Shown here piece after piece: positions 42,908-52,138 of a stretch of DNA of 64,000 nt (positions are counted from its first letter, which is position 1; the number at the start of each line of letters is the position of its first letter). The stretch spans positions 2,046,001 to 2,110,000 of the forward strand of contig NZ_VFPO01000001.1 of assembly GCF_006716765.1 (NCBI RefSeq), in the 5' to 3' direction. The DNA is from Actinomadura hallensis. Its GTDB lineage: Bacteria > Actinomycetota > Actinomycetes > Streptosporangiales > Streptosporangiaceae. A program made the translations under genes and the position numbers. The notes beneath the pieces were generated by a model. The model was not told the origin of the DNA. It searched no databases and saw only the letters and a list, made by a program, of their open reading frames with translations.

Positions 42908-43040
42908 GTGATGCTGATGCCTCGGGTGCTGGAGCGCCTTTCCTCGGCGGCCACTACGCGCGGTACCCGAACCGTCTGACTCGCCTTCCTGCTCGCTGCG
43001 CGGGGACGTGAACGCAGGCGTGGAGGTCGGTGTGTGGGGT
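42908..43040 (+). repeat. Diverged copy C of the dispersed repeat
   Basis: Shares GCTGGAGCGCCTT, CTCGGCGG, the CGCGCGG core, TCGCTGCGCG and the end GCAGGCGTGGAGGTCGG with copies A and B, in the same order, with many substitutions and a shortened hairpin part. The rest of 42846-43170 shows no gene. Confidence 0.65.
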
Positions 43041-43170
43041 GGAGGCGGTGAGGGCGGCTTGAAGGCTGGCTTTTGGGTTTGAGTGGGGGTTTGTGACGGT
43101 GTGGTGGGGGCGGAGAACTGCGCCCCGGGATGGGCGACGCGGTGGCCGCCCACACCGGGGCCCGGCCCGT

Positions 43171-43458
43171 CTAACTCTGCGACCTGAGATGCGCGGGAAG
43201 CTCGCCGGTGCCCTTGGCCCACTGGTGCGCGACGGCCCGGGTGGCGAGCAGGCGCGAGATCTCCATGCCGACGCCCATGACCACGGCCCAGCCGAGGGCC
43301 TCCACCAGGTCCACGTCGGGGGACTCGGGGTTGGTCGGGGGCTCCTTCCCGGTGGTCTTCTTCCAGGCCAGCGTGATCGCCTTCTTCGCGACGAAACCGC
43401 CGGCGAAGGCCGCGAGGCCGGCCATCACCTTCCAGCCGATGTCGCCCTTGTCCGCCAT
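43171..43458 (-). CDS. DUF4235 membrane protein
   Basis: The ORF of 95 residues matches DUF4235: [26 protein letters not shown] forms a first helix, and [22 protein letters not shown] forms a second. The family is small, actinobacterial and of unknown function. It is divergent from valS, with about 130 bp between the starts. Confidence 0.9.
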   Translation of the reverse strand: MADKGDIGWKVMAGLAAFAGGFVAKKAITLAWKKTTGKEPPTNPESPDVDLVEALGWAVVMGVGMEISRLLATRAVAHQWAKGTGELPAHLRSQS

Positions 43459-43573
43459 GATCGTCCTCCACTCGTCAATGCCCCCGACGCTACCGGAACG
43501 GCCGCGCCCGGCGGGGGAACGCGGACCGCCGCGTCGGAACCGCCGATCGTCACGCGCCCGGAACCGATGTCAA

Positions 43574-43579
43574 TACCAT
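43574..43579 (+). promoter_or_regulatory. -10 hexamer of valS
   Basis: TACCAT ends 6 nt before ATG 43586 and no Shine-Dalgarno is present, so the mRNA is probably leaderless. Confidence 0.5.
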
Positions 43580-43585
43580 TGGCCC

Positions 43586-46105
43586 ATGACAGAGCAGTCG
43601 CGTATCCCGAGCATTCCCGCCAAGCCCTCCCTGGACGGCCTGGAGGAGAAATGGGTACGCGTCTGGGACGACGAGGGCGTCTACCGCTTCGACCGCAGCC
43701 GCCCGCGGAGCGAGGTCTACTCGATCGACACCCCGCCGCCCACCGTCAGCGGTTCCCTCCATGTCGGCCACGTCTTCTCCTACACCCACACCGACGCCGT
43801 CGCGCGGTACCACCGCATGCGCGGTCGGGCGGTCTTCTACCCCATGGGGTGGGACGATAACGGCCTGCCGACCGAGCGCCGCGTCCAGAACCACTTCGGC
43901 GTCCGGTGCGACCCGTCCCTCCCGTACGACCCGGACTTCGAACCGCCCGCCAAGCCCGACGCCAAGCGGCAGGTGCCGGTGTCGCGGCGCAACTTCATCG
44001 AGCTGTGCGAGCGGCTCACCGAGGTGGACGAGAAGGCGTTCGAGGAGCTGTGGCGCCGCGTCGGCCTGTCGGTCGACTGGAGCCGGCTCTACACCACCAT
44101 CGGCGACGTCGCCCGCACCGCGTCCCAGCGGGCGTTCCTGCGGAACCTGGCGCGCGGCGAGGCGTACGTCGCGGAGGCGCCGACGCTGTGGGACGTCACG
44201 TTCCGCACGGCCGTCGCGCAGGCCGAGCTGGAGGACCGCGAGCAGCCCGGCGCGTTCTACCGGCTCCGGTTCCACGGCGACGACGGGCCCGTCCACATCG
44301 AGACGACGCGTCCGGAACTGCTGCCCGCGTGCGTCGCGGTGGTCGCCCACCCCGACGACGAGCGTTACCGCGAGCTGTTCGGCAAGACCGTCCGCACGCC
44401 GCTGTTCGGTGTCGAGGTCCCGGTCGTCGCGCACCGGCTCGCCGACCCCGGCAAGGGCTCCGGCATCGCGATGGTCTGCACGTTCGGCGACGTCACGGAC
44501 GTCACCTGGTGGCGCGAGCTGGACCTGCCCACCCGCGCCGTCATCGGCTGGGACGGGCGCCTGGCCGCCGACCCGCCGCCGGGCGTCCCCGCCGGCCCCT
44601 ACTCCGAACTGGCCGGGAAGACGGTCCACTCGGCCAAGGAGCGCGTCGTGGAGCTCCTGCGCGAGTCCGGGGACCTGGACGGCGAGCCCCGGAAGATCAC
44701 CCGGCCGGTGAAGTTCTACGAGAAGGGCAGCAGGCCCCTGGAGATCGTCACGACCCGGCAGTGGTACATCCGCAACGGCGGCCGCGACGCAAACCTGCGC
44801 GCCGAGATGATCGCGCGGGGCCGCGAGCTGGAATGGCACCCGGGCTACATGCGGGCGCGCTACGAGAACTGGGTCGAGGGGCTGAACGGCGACTGGCTGA
44901 TCTCCCGGCAGCGGTTCTTCGGCGTGCCGATCCCCGTCTGGTACCCGCTGGACGAGTCCGGCGAGCCGCGGTACGACGAGCCGATCACTCCGCCGGAGGA
45001 CGCGCTGCCCGTCGACCCGTCCTCCGACGTCCCGCCGGGGTACACCGAGGACCAGCGCGGCAGGCCCGGCGGTTTCGTCGGCGACCCCGACGTGATGGAC
45101 ACGTGGGCGACCTCGTCGCTGACCCCGCAGATCGCCGGCGGCTGGGAGCGCGACGCCGACCTGTTCGGCCGCGTGTTCCCCTACGACCTGCGGCCCCAGG
45201 CGCACGACATCATCCGCACGTGGCTGTTCTCGACCGTCGTGCGCGCGCACCTGGAGCACGGTTCGCTGCCGTGGAAGGCCACCGCGCTGTCCGGGTGGAT
45301 CCTCGACCCCGACCGCAAGAAGATGTCGAAGTCGAAGGGCAACGTCGTCACCCCGATCGACCTGCTGCGCGAGTACGGGTCCGACGCCGTCCGCTACTGG
45401 GCCGCCAACGGGCGCCCCGGCACCGACACCGCCTTCGACACCGGCCAGATCAAGATCGGCCGGCGGCTCGCCATCAAGATCCTCAACGCGTCCAAGTTCG
45501 TGCTCGGCCTCGGGGACGTGAAGGAGGACGCGCCGGTCACCGAGCCCCTGGACAAGGCGATGCTGGCGACGCTGGCCGGTGTCGTCCGGGACGCGACGGA
45601 GGCGTTCGAGGGCTACGACTACACACGGGCCCTGGAACGCACGGAGCGGTTCTTCTGGGAGTTCTGCGACGACTACCTGGAACTGGTCAAGGCCCGCGCC
45701 TACGGGGAGGGCCCGGAGGCGCAGTCGGCGCGGGCGGCGCTGCGCACGGCGCTGTCGGTCCTGCTGCGGCTGTTCGCGCCCGTCCTGCCGTTCGTGACCG
45801 AGGAGGTCTGGTCGTGGTGGCGGGAGGGGTCGGTGCACACGGCGTCCTGGCCGACCCCCGGGGAACTGCCCGCGGACGGCGACCCGGCCGTCCTCGCGGC
45901 GACCGGCGAGGCGCTGCGGCAGGTCCGCAAGGCCAAGTCGGAGGCGAAGGCGTCGATGCGCGCCGACGTGTCCCGCGCGGTCGTCCGCGGCTCGGGGGTC
46001 CTGCGGATCGCGCGCCCGGACCTCGTCGCGGCCGGCCGCATCGCCGACCTGACGCTGGAGGACGCGCCCGACGGCCTCACCGTGGACGTCGTCCTCGCCC
46101 CGTGA
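43586..46105 (+). CDS. valS: Valyl-tRNA synthetase
   Basis: ATG 43586; 839 residues. Class I synthetase charging tRNA-Val, with the HIGH-type motif [33 protein letters not shown], an editing domain ([22 protein letters not shown]) and [11 protein letters not shown], followed by the anticodon-binding domain. The signature and length fit the archaeal-like branch of ValRS found in some actinobacteria, without the long C-terminal coiled-coil arm. Upstream in-frame sequence back to 43208 is non-coding in character. A perfect hairpin terminates the gene. Confidence 0.95.
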   Translation: MTEQSRIPSIPAKPSLDGLEEKWVRVWDDEGVYRFDRSRPRSEVYSIDTPPPTVSGSLHVGHVFSYTHTDAVARYHRMRGRAVFYPMGWDDNGLPTERRVQNHFGVRCDPSLPYDPDFEPPAKPDAKRQVPVSRRNFIELCERLTEVDEKAFEELWRRVGLSVDWSRLYTTIGDVARTASQRAFLRNLARGEAYVAEAPTLWDVTFRTAVAQAELEDREQPGAFYRLRFHGDDGPVHIETTRPELLPACVAVVAHPDDERYRELFGKTVRTPLFGVEVPVVAHRLADPGKGSGIAMVCTFGDVTDVTWWRELDLPTRAVIGWDGRLAADPPPGVPAGPYSELAGKTVHSAKERVVELLRESGDLDGEPRKITRPVKFYEKGSRPLEIVTTRQWYIRNGGRDANLRAEMIARGRELEWHPGYMRARYENWVEGLNGDWLISRQRFFGVPIPVWYPLDESGEPRYDEPITPPEDALPVDPSSDVPPGYTEDQRGRPGGFVGDPDVMDTWATSSLTPQIAGGWERDADLFGRVFPYDLRPQAHDIIRTWLFSTVVRAHLEHGSLPWKATALSGWILDPDRKKMSKSKGNVVTPIDLLREYGSDAVRYWAANGRPGTDTAFDTGQIKIGRRLAIKILNASKFVLGLGDVKEDAPVTEPLDKAMLATLAGVVRDATEAFEGYDYTRALERTERFFWEFCDDYLELVKARAYGEGPEAQSARAALRTALSVLLRLFAPVLPFVTEEVWSWWREGSVHTASWPTPGELPADGDPAVLAATGEALRQVRKAKSEAKASMRADVSRAVVRGSGVLRIARPDLVAAGRIADLTLEDAPDGLTVDVVLAP

Positions 46106-46108
46106 CGG

Positions 46109-46132
46109 GCGCCCGCCCGTGAGGGCGGGCGC
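46109..46132. terminator. Convergent hairpin terminator valS / P450
   Basis: GCGCCCGCCC-GTGA-GGGCGGGCGC is a perfect 10-bp stem with a 4-nt loop, beginning 3 nt after the valS stop. Confidence 0.8.
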
Positions 46133-46147
46133 GGCCCGGCCCGGCGG

Positions 46148-47434
46148 TCAGATCGCGCAGGGCAGGTGCTTGATCCCGTTGATGAAGCTGGAGAACAGCC
46201 GGTCGGGCTCGCCGGTGGCGCGGATGTTCGGGACGCGGGTGAACAGCTCCCGGAACATCACCGTCATCTCCCGGCGGGCCAGGTTGGCGCCGAGGCAGAA
46301 GTGCGGGCCGGGCCCGCCGAACCCCACGTGCGGGTTGGGGGAGCGGGTGATGTCGAAGACGTCCGGGTTCTCGAACACCGTCTCGTCGCGGTTGGCGGAG
46401 TTGTAGAACAGCAGGACCTTGTCGCCGGCCCGGTACTGGTGGCCGTTCATCTCGTAGTCCCGGGTCAGCGTCCTGCGGAACTGGATGACCGGCGTGGACA
46501 TCCGGACGATCTCCTCCACGGCCCCCGGCGCGTACTTGTCGAAGTCCTCCAGCAGCAGGGCGCGCTGCTCGGGGTTGTCGGTGAGCAGCTTCAGCCCGTG
46601 GGACATGGCGTTCCGCGTCGTCTCGTTCCCGGCGACCACGAGCAGGATGAAGAACGAGCCGATCTCCTGGTCGGTGAGGCGCTCCCCGTCCACCTCGGCG
46701 GAGACCAGGGCGGAGACCAGGTCGTCGCCCGGGCGGCGGCGGCGCTGCCGGGCCAGCTTCATCGCCAGGTGGTTCAGCTCGTACCCGGCGACCAGCACCT
46801 TGAGAAGGCCGTACAGCGCGCCGAGGCGGGTGATGCCGTCGCGGGTGTAGTCCCTGCCGCCGCTGAACTCCGGGTCGCCGAGGCCGAGGATGATGTTCGT
46901 CCGGTCGTACACCATCGGGCGGGCGCGCTCGGGGATGCCCATCATGTCGCAGATGACCTGGAGGGGCAGCCGCGCGGCGACGTCGGTGACGAAGTCCGCC
47001 GTCCCCTTCTCGACGAGATCGTCCACGATCTTCGTCGCGGTCGCCTGCAGGTCGGTCTCCAGCTTCTCCAGGACGCGCGGGGTGAACGCCCGCGACACGA
47101 TCCGCCGGATCTTGGCGTGCCGGGGATCGTCCATGTTGATCATGGAGCCGAAGTAGCGGGCGAGGTAGCCGGGCATGTCGGCGATGCTGTTGGAGCAGGG
47201 TTCGCTGCTGAAGACCTGCGGGGTGCGGCTGGCCTCGACGACGTCGGCGTGCCTGGTCAGCGCGTAGAAGCCGGGGCCGGTCTTGACGAACGGGAGCTTC
47301 AGCTCGGGGAAGAACGCCGGGTGGTCGAGCTGCCGCAGCCGCGCGAACGCGGCCATCCGCCGCTCGGGCGGCAGCGCCCAGAACTTCAGGTTCGACAGGT
47401 TGCCGTCGACCGTGTCCTGCGTCGTGGTCGTCAT
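46148..47434 (-). CDS. Cytochrome P450
   Basis: ATG 47434 (MTTTTQDTVDG) with a G-rich leader; 428 residues. P450 motifs are complete: I-helix VVAGNETTRNA, K-helix EEIVR, and the haem loop FGGPGPHFCLG with the cysteine thiolate. The size and the NMDDPRHAKIRRIVSRAFTP segment fit the soluble CYP124/125/142-like group that hydroxylates sterol or methyl-branched lipid tails; this subgroup call is tentative. No ferredoxin or reductase lies adjacent. Confidence 0.93.
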   Translation of the reverse strand: MTTTTQDTVDGNLSNLKFWALPPERRMAAFARLRQLDHPAFFPELKLPFVKTGPGFYALTRHADVVEASRTPQVFSSEPCSNSIADMPGYLARYFGSMINMDDPRHAKIRRIVSRAFTPRVLEKLETDLQATATKIVDDLVEKGTADFVTDVAARLPLQVICDMMGIPERARPMVYDRTNIILGLGDPEFSGGRDYTRDGITRLGALYGLLKVLVAGYELNHLAMKLARQRRRRPGDDLVSALVSAEVDGERLTDQEIGSFFILLVVAGNETTRNAMSHGLKLLTDNPEQRALLLEDFDKYAPGAVEEIVRMSTPVIQFRRTLTRDYEMNGHQYRAGDKVLLFYNSANRDETVFENPDVFDITRSPNPHVGFGGPGPHFCLGANLARREMTVMFRELFTRVPNIRATGEPDRLFSSFINGIKHLPCAI

Positions 47435-47525
47435 GCCGCGCACCCACCCTCGGGACCGCTCAGAACATCGTTCGGTTCCTATCGAATCCGGGTCCAATGA
47501 GGACGTCAAGAAGAAACGGTCCATC

Positions 47526-47856
47526 TCACGCGGTTCGGAAGGTACCCGCAGCCGGCCGGAGTCGCGGGGTCCGAGGCGGTGGCGAACCGAGCGCCGCCGC
47601 GGCGACGGCGAGCAGCGCCAGGGCCGCGACGGGCAGGAGGGGATCGGTCAGACCCCGCCGCAGGCGCCCTGCGGCCGGTTCCCGCCCTGCGGTCAGTTCT
47701 TGCACGACACCGCCTTGCCCGAGTCCCGGGACCTCCTTGACCATCTCGGCGGGCTCGGGGCGCCGGGCCCGCCCGCGCGGGACGGCGGTGGCCGGAGAGG
47801 CGGACGCGGACGCCGTCCAGCGAGCGGTGGGTGACGATGGGTCCGGTTGCCGTCAT
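47526..47856 (-). pseudogene. Small gene with an apparent frameshift
   Basis: ATG 47856 has AAAGGGGAC upstream and opens a frame with GC-rich third positions (MTATGPIVTHRSLDGVRVRL). Near 47750-47775 this bias moves to the frame of a second open stretch (47744-47526) reading MVKEVPGLGQGGVVQELTAG, then a hydrophobic helix PLLPVAALALLAVAAAALG. Removing one base in the C-rich run would join them into a protein of about 109 residues. Either the gene is broken or there is a sequence error. The in-frame continuation (stop at 47506) is arginine-rich and implausible. Function unknown. Confidence 0.5.
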
Positions 47857-48087
47857 GCCGTCCCCTTTCCGCGGGACGCACGTCCCACAGAAGTACCGCG
47901 GGTAACAGAGGTGACGCTACGCGTGATCCTTCGCTTCGTGGTCAAACCTTCCGGAAGTGGTCACCGCCCGGGGCGGGATAAGGTCGACTGCCGGACCCGC
48001 GCGGAGCGGCGTTTCAGCGCCGGGCGGGCGCCGCGTCCTCGGTAGGGTCGTGGGGTTCTCCGGCGGGCGCGTGTGTGAGGAGAGTCC

Positions 48088-48597
48088 GTGAGCAAGGTCG
48101 ATGTGCTGATCCGGCGGCTGGATCCGGAGCTGCCCCTGCCCCAGTACGCCCACGCGGGCGACGCGGGCGCGGATCTCGTCGCCGCCGTGGACGTCGAGCT
48201 GGCGCCGGGGGAGCGCGCGGTGGTGCCGACCGGGATGGCGATCGCGCTGCCCGACGGCTACGCCGCTTTCATCCACCCGAGGTCCGGTTTGGGCGCTAGG
48301 TTGGGGGTGACCATAGTGAACGCACCCGGTACGGTCGACGCCGGTTATCGGGGTGAGATCAAGGTGACCCTGCTGAACACCGACCCCCGCGCCACGGTGA
48401 CGCTGCGGCGCGGAGACCGCATCGCCCAGATGGTCGTGCAGCGGGTGGAACGGGCCGTGTTCCACGAGGTCGCCGAGCTTCCCGGATCGGCGCGTGGAAC
48501 GGACGGCTTCGGCTCCACCGGAGGATTCGGCTCCCCCGGCGATTTCGGCCCCGCGCGTGTTTCCGGGGACAATGACCACAGTCGAGAAGGAGCGTGA
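48088..48597 (+). CDS. dut: dUTP diphosphatase (dUTPase)
   Basis: GTG 48088 with GAGGAGAG upstream; 169 residues. Trimeric dUTPase motifs are present in order: [48 protein letters not shown], and a glycine/phenylalanine tail ([12 protein letters not shown]) supplying motif V. It hydrolyses dUTP to dUMP, keeping uracil out of DNA. The DUF3710 gene starts 3 nt downstream. This pairing is conserved in M. tuberculosis (Rv2697c-Rv2696c). Confidence 0.95.
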   Translation: MSKVDVLIRRLDPELPLPQYAHAGDAGADLVAAVDVELAPGERAVVPTGMAIALPDGYAAFIHPRSGLGARLGVTIVNAPGTVDAGYRGEIKVTLLNTDPRATVTLRRGDRIAQMVVQRVERAVFHEVAELPGSARGTDGFGSTGGFGSPGDFGPARVSGDNDHSREGA

Positions 48598-48600
48598 GTC

Positions 48601-49440
48601 GTGGTTTTTGGACGTCGCCGGCGGGCCGACGAGCCCCGGAAGGGGGCCGAGGCGAACGCGGAGCCGGCGGAGGCCGCCGCCGAGGAGGCTCCCGCCGAGG
48701 AGGCTCCGGCCGAGGCGGGGTCCGAGGGGCGCGGTCCCTGGGACTCCGAGGACTCCTTCCCCGAGATGCAGCGCCTGGACTTCGGCTCCCTTCAGGTGCC
48801 GGTCGTGGAGGGCCTGGGCTTCCAGGTCAACTTCGAGCCCACCCGGGTGGACGAGCAGGGCAACCCTCTTGAGGGGCGTCCCGTGGCGATCCTCGTGCAG
48901 TACGGGGAGAGCGCCATGCAGCTCCAGGCCTTCGCGGCGCCCAAGCGCAGCGGGATCTGGGAGGAGGTGCGCCGCGAGACCGCCCGGGACATCCAGGAGG
49001 AGGCGAAGGGCCAGATCCAGGAGGGCGACGGCCCGTTCGGGCCCGAGCTGCTCGCGATGGTGCCCGCGGCGCTGACCGAGGAGGTCCTCGCGGAGATGCC
49101 GCAGGAGGTCCGCGAGCAGATCCCGGCCGAGTTCATCGAGCAGGGCTGGGCGCCGCAGATCATCCGCTTCCTCGGTGTGGACGGCCCTCGCTGGTTCCTG
49201 CAGGCCGTGGTGCAGGGCGCCGCGATCGAGGACGAGGAGCAGTGGCAGGTCCTGGAGGACGTGCTGCGCGGGGTGGTCGTCCACCGCGGCGACGCTCCGA
49301 TGCCGCCGCGGGAGCTGCTGGAGCTGAAGATCCCGAAGGAGTTCACGGAGGCCGGCCAGACGGAGCAGCAGGAGGGCGAGGAGTCCGTGGAGACCTTCAA
49401 CCCCTTCGAGCGCGGCCCCGAGATCACCGAGGTCCGCTGA
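48601..49440 (+). CDS. DUF3710 protein
   Basis: GTG 48601; 279 residues. An acidic Glu/Ala-rich N-terminus (about 8-45) precedes the DUF3710 domain: FGSLQVPVVEG, ILVQYGESAMQLQAFAAPK, GIWEEVRRETARDI, GVDGPRWFLQAVVQGAA and VVHRGDAPMPPRELLEL. The family is restricted to actinobacteria and of unknown function. Its tight link with dut suggests co-expression. The tail FNPFERGPEITE is conserved in relatives. Confidence 0.92.
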   Translation: MVFGRRRRADEPRKGAEANAEPAEAAAEEAPAEEAPAEAGSEGRGPWDSEDSFPEMQRLDFGSLQVPVVEGLGFQVNFEPTRVDEQGNPLEGRPVAILVQYGESAMQLQAFAAPKRSGIWEEVRRETARDIQEEAKGQIQEGDGPFGPELLAMVPAALTEEVLAEMPQEVREQIPAEFIEQGWAPQIIRFLGVDGPRWFLQAVVQGAAIEDEEQWQVLEDVLRGVVVHRGDAPMPPRELLELKIPKEFTEAGQTEQQEGEESVETFNPFERGPEITEVR

Positions 49441-49559
49441 CCCCGGCCGCCCGTCCGCCGGGCCGCACGCCTTTCCGGTCGTGCGGCCGGGCGGGTTTCT
49501 GCCGTGCGCCGGAGGGCATGCCCCTTGCCTCCGAAGGCTTCCCGGGGGTGAATGGGAAC

Positions 49560-49640
49560 ATGTCGAAGAGAGCACGCAAACGCAGGGCCCGCAAGCGTCA
49601 CAAGGCCAATTCGGGCAAGCGCCCCAACGCGCGCGGCTGA
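49560..49640 (+). CDS. 50S ribosomal protein bL37
   Basis: ATG 49560 with a GGGGGTGAATGGGA leader; 26 residues beginning MSKRARKRRARKRHKAN and ending SGKRPNARG. The composition (13 Arg/Lys) and the K-A-N-x-G-K-R-P-N tail match, from memory, the very short actinobacterial protein bL37 first seen in the M. smegmatis ribosome structure. It would bind rRNA in the large subunit. It is too short for most gene callers. Confidence 0.72.
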   Translation: MSKRARKRRARKRHKANSGKRPNARG

Positions 49641-49689
49641 CGCGCACGCCGCCGGTTCGACAGAGCCGCCGTTTGACAGAGCCGAGATC

Positions 49690-50061
49690 ATGGCCCCGCA
49701 GGCGAGAGTAAGGAGGGGCGGCTTGGCGGTCGCGGGAGTCGTGCTCGTCGTGGCGGGAGTGGTCATCGGTTTCGTCGGCAAGCGCACCGCCGACGGCAGG
49801 CTGGCCCGTAACGGGTTCGCGGGGATCAGGACCGAACGCAGCATGGCCGACGACGAGTCCTGGCTGATCGTGCACCGGCGGGCGCGGCCGTGGATGTACG
49901 CGTCCGCGGCCGCGATGGTCGTGGGCGGCCTGTGCGCGCTCGTCGTCCGGTCGGACGTCGCGGCCGCCGTCGCGGTCCTGGCCGCCGCGGTGGCCAGTGT
50001 GCTGCTGATGGTCGGGGGGACCATGGCCGGGCACCGGGAACTGGCGCGCCGGCGCGGCTAG
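49690..50061 (+). CDS. SdpI-family membrane protein
   Basis: ATG 49690; 123 residues, with three hydrophobic helices. The motif ARNGFAGIRTERSMADDESW after the first helix is the hallmark of the SdpI/YhfL-like family, members of which give immunity to the SdpC toxin in Bacillus; no such toxin is visible here. The upstream signal is weak (GAG only), so the start could vary. Its TAG stop overlaps the stop of the convergent PIG-L gene in the tetramer CTAG. Confidence 0.85.
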   Translation: MAPQARVRRGGLAVAGVVLVVAGVVIGFVGKRTADGRLARNGFAGIRTERSMADDESWLIVHRRARPWMYASAAAMVVGGLCALVVRSDVAAAVAVLAAAVASVLLMVGGTMAGHRELARRRG

Positions 50062-50759
50062 GACTCGATCATCTCGAACGTCGTCGCGTGCCGGACGCCG
50101 GCGGCGCGGCCGCTCTCCTCGGCGGCCTCGGTCAGCATGCGCGGGGCGTCGAAGTCGGCGCCGAGCGTCGCGAAGTACGTCCGGTGCGCGAGCAGCGAGT
50201 CGATGCCCGCCTGCAGGTGGCCGGTGACGTCCGTGTAGTGCGCGGCGCGCGGCGAGCCGCTGAACAGCGCGAAACGCACGCCCTGCCACGGCTCGAGGTC
50301 GAGGTCGCGGAACACCCAGCGGTTGGCGGCGTCCCTGACCGCGTCCGCCACGGCGAGGCCGAGCACGCGGTGGTCGGCCATGTTGAACCCGCCGCCGGGC
50401 CACTCCTCCCGGAAGTTGACCGACACCACGACCTCCGGCCGGTGCCACCGGATCGCCCCGGCGAGGGCGCGCCGCAGCGGGAGCCCGTACTCCAGCATGC
50501 CGTCGGGCAGGTCGAGGAACTCGACGTTGTGGACGCCGACCAGGCGGGCCGCCTCGATCTGCTCCGCGCCGCGCACCCGCGCCGCGTCCCGCGGGTCCAT
50601 CGAGTCGATCCCCGCCTCCCCGCGGGTGGCCAGCACCTCCGTCACCGTCTTGCCCTGGCTCGTCCACTTCGCCACGGCCGCCGACGCCCCGTACTCCAGG
50701 TCGTCCGGGTGCGCCACGATCGTCAGCGCCCGTTCCCAGTCCTCAGGTACCTCGTCCAT
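50058..50759 (-). CDS. PIG-L family deacetylase
   Basis: ATG 50759 (MDEVPEDWERAL); 233 residues. TIVAHPDDLEYG is the zinc/catalytic motif of the GlcNAc-PI de-N-acetylase/MshB superfamily, and MADHRVLG supplies a further histidine. Substrates in actinobacteria include mycothiol precursors, mycothiol conjugates and lipid-linked sugars, and the length suits any of these. Mutations near the start would affect only this gene, as it is monocistronic. Confidence 0.9.
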   Translation of the reverse strand: MDEVPEDWERALTIVAHPDDLEYGASAAVAKWTSQGKTVTEVLATRGEAGIDSMDPRDAARVRGAEQIEAARLVGVHNVEFLDLPDGMLEYGLPLRRALAGAIRWHRPEVVVSVNFREEWPGGGFNMADHRVLGLAVADAVRDAANRWVFRDLDLEPWQGVRFALFSGSPRAAHYTDVTGHLQAGIDSLLAHRTYFATLGADFDAPRMLTEAAEESGRAAGVRHATTFEMIES

Positions 50760-50870
50760 CTCCCCATCCTGACCGACGTCCCGCGCGTCCGCAGGACGGC
50801 GTCGGGTCCGGCCTACCCCGCGCGGCGGGGAAGACGCGCGGGGGAGGGTCCGGTTCGTACCGGGATGCCA

Positions 50871-50876
50871 TACGCT
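50871..50876 (+). promoter_or_regulatory. -10 hexamer of the OB-fold gene
   Basis: TACGCT ends 7 nt before ATG 50884. Only a weak GGAG is available, so the transcript may be leaderless or nearly so. Confidence 0.5.
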
Positions 50877-50883
50877 TCGGAGC

Positions 50884-51294
50884 ATGGACGAGGGTTCGCC
50901 GGGAAAGGGGCCTCACCCGCGTCGGCGGGGCGAGGGCGGCCTGCGGCGTTTCCTGCGGCGCATGACGTCCAGCGACGCCGAACTCGAGGCCGAGGAGCTG
51001 CAGCGGAGCGCCGGCGGCGAGGGCGCGACGCCGATCACCGACTGCGCCGAGCGGCGGCGGCACAAGGTGGCGGGTACGCTGCGTACGGTGACGCTCCGTC
51101 CGCGGGGCGGCGCCCCCGCCCTGGAGGCCGAGCTCTACGACGGCACCGACGTGATCAACCTCGTGTGGCTGGGCCGCCGCCGGATCGCCGGCATCGCGCC
51201 GGGCCGCAGGCTCCTCGCCGAGGGGCTGGTGAGCGTCCAGGACGGGCGCAAGGTCATCTTCAATCCGCGATACGAGCTGCGGAGCGGTTCGTGA
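50884..51294 (+). CDS. OB-fold nucleic-acid-binding domain protein
   Basis: This 136-residue protein has a basic, disordered start (PHPRRRGEGGLRRFLRRM) followed by a compact OB-fold: HKVAGTLRTVTLRPRGG, AELYDGTDVINLVWLGRRR and GRRLLAEGLVSVQDGRKVIFNPRYEL. The family (M. tuberculosis Rv2694c relatives) lies next to DUF3159 in many actinobacteria. The function is unproven; nucleic-acid binding is inferred from the fold. Confidence 0.9.
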   Translation: MDEGSPGKGPHPRRRGEGGLRRFLRRMTSSDAELEAEELQRSAGGEGATPITDCAERRRHKVAGTLRTVTLRPRGGAPALEAELYDGTDVINLVWLGRRRIAGIAPGRRLLAEGLVSVQDGRKVIFNPRYELRSGS

Positions 51295-51322
51295 GGCCGC
51301 CGCGGGCGGCCGGGGGTGCGAC

Positions 51323-52123
51323 GTGAGCGAACGGGAAGACGGCGGGCCGCACGGCGTGCGGACCGAGGACGCACAGGCCGAGGACGTGCGGGACGACGAC
51401 GTGCGGGACGACGCGCGGGCCGACGACGCGCGGGGCGCGGAAGCGCGCGACTCCGCGCCCGGACGCCCCGGGCCCGGATCCTCCGCGCACGAGACCGTCG
51501 AGGCGGCCGTGCGCGCCCAGCTGAGCAAGGCGCTCGGCGGCGTCCGCGGCATGGTCGAGGCCGCGGTCCCGGTGATCGCGTTCACCGGGACGTTCGTCCT
51601 GACCGAGAACGTCCAGCGCGCCGTCATCGCCGGGATCGGCGCCGCGGTGGTGATGCTCGCCGTCCGCCTCGCCCAGCGCTCCAGCCCCCAGTTCGTCCTG
51701 AACAGCCTGGTCGGCATCGCGATCGCCGCGTTCTTCGCGCTGCGCTCCGGACGGGCCGAGGACGCGTTCATGCCCGGGATCATCCTGAACGCCGGCTACG
51801 CCGCCGCGATGCTCTTCTCCATCGCGGTCCGCTGGCCGGTCGTCGGCTTCATCATCGGCTCGGTCACCGGAGACCCGACCGCGTGGCGCCGCGACCCCGG
51901 GATCGTCAAGCTCTGCTCCCGGCTCACCTGGCTGCTGCTGGCGCCGTGCGTCGCCCGGGTCGCTGTCCAGTACCCGATCTACCTCGCCGACGGCGACCAG
52001 AGCGCCATCCTCGGCGCGGCCAAGATCGCCATGGGCTGGCCGCTGCAGGTGGCGGCGCTGGCGGCCATGGCCTGGCTCCTGGCCCGCGGCCGCACCCCCA
52101 TCGAACGCGGCAGACCCGCCTGA
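51323..52123 (+). CDS. DUF3159 membrane protein
   Basis: GTG 51323, 28 nt after the OB-fold gene; 266 residues. About 55 acidic residues (repeated DVRDD/DARADDAR) precede a domain with five or six helices: VPVIAFTGTFVLTENVQ, IAAFFALRSGRAEDAFMPG, and RWPVVGFIIGSVTGDP, the typical DUF3159 motif. The family is similar to M. tuberculosis Rv2693c. No transport activity has been shown to my knowledge. Confidence 0.9.
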   Translation: MSEREDGGPHGVRTEDAQAEDVRDDDVRDDARADDARGAEARDSAPGRPGPGSSAHETVEAAVRAQLSKALGGVRGMVEAAVPVIAFTGTFVLTENVQRAVIAGIGAAVVMLAVRLAQRSSPQFVLNSLVGIAIAAFFALRSGRAEDAFMPGIILNAGYAAAMLFSIAVRWPVVGFIIGSVTGDPTAWRRDPGIVKLCSRLTWLLLAPCVARVAVQYPIYLADGDQSAILGAAKIAMGWPLQVAALAAMAWLLARGRTPIERGRPA

Positions 52124-52138
52124 CCGCCCCGCCGCCGC

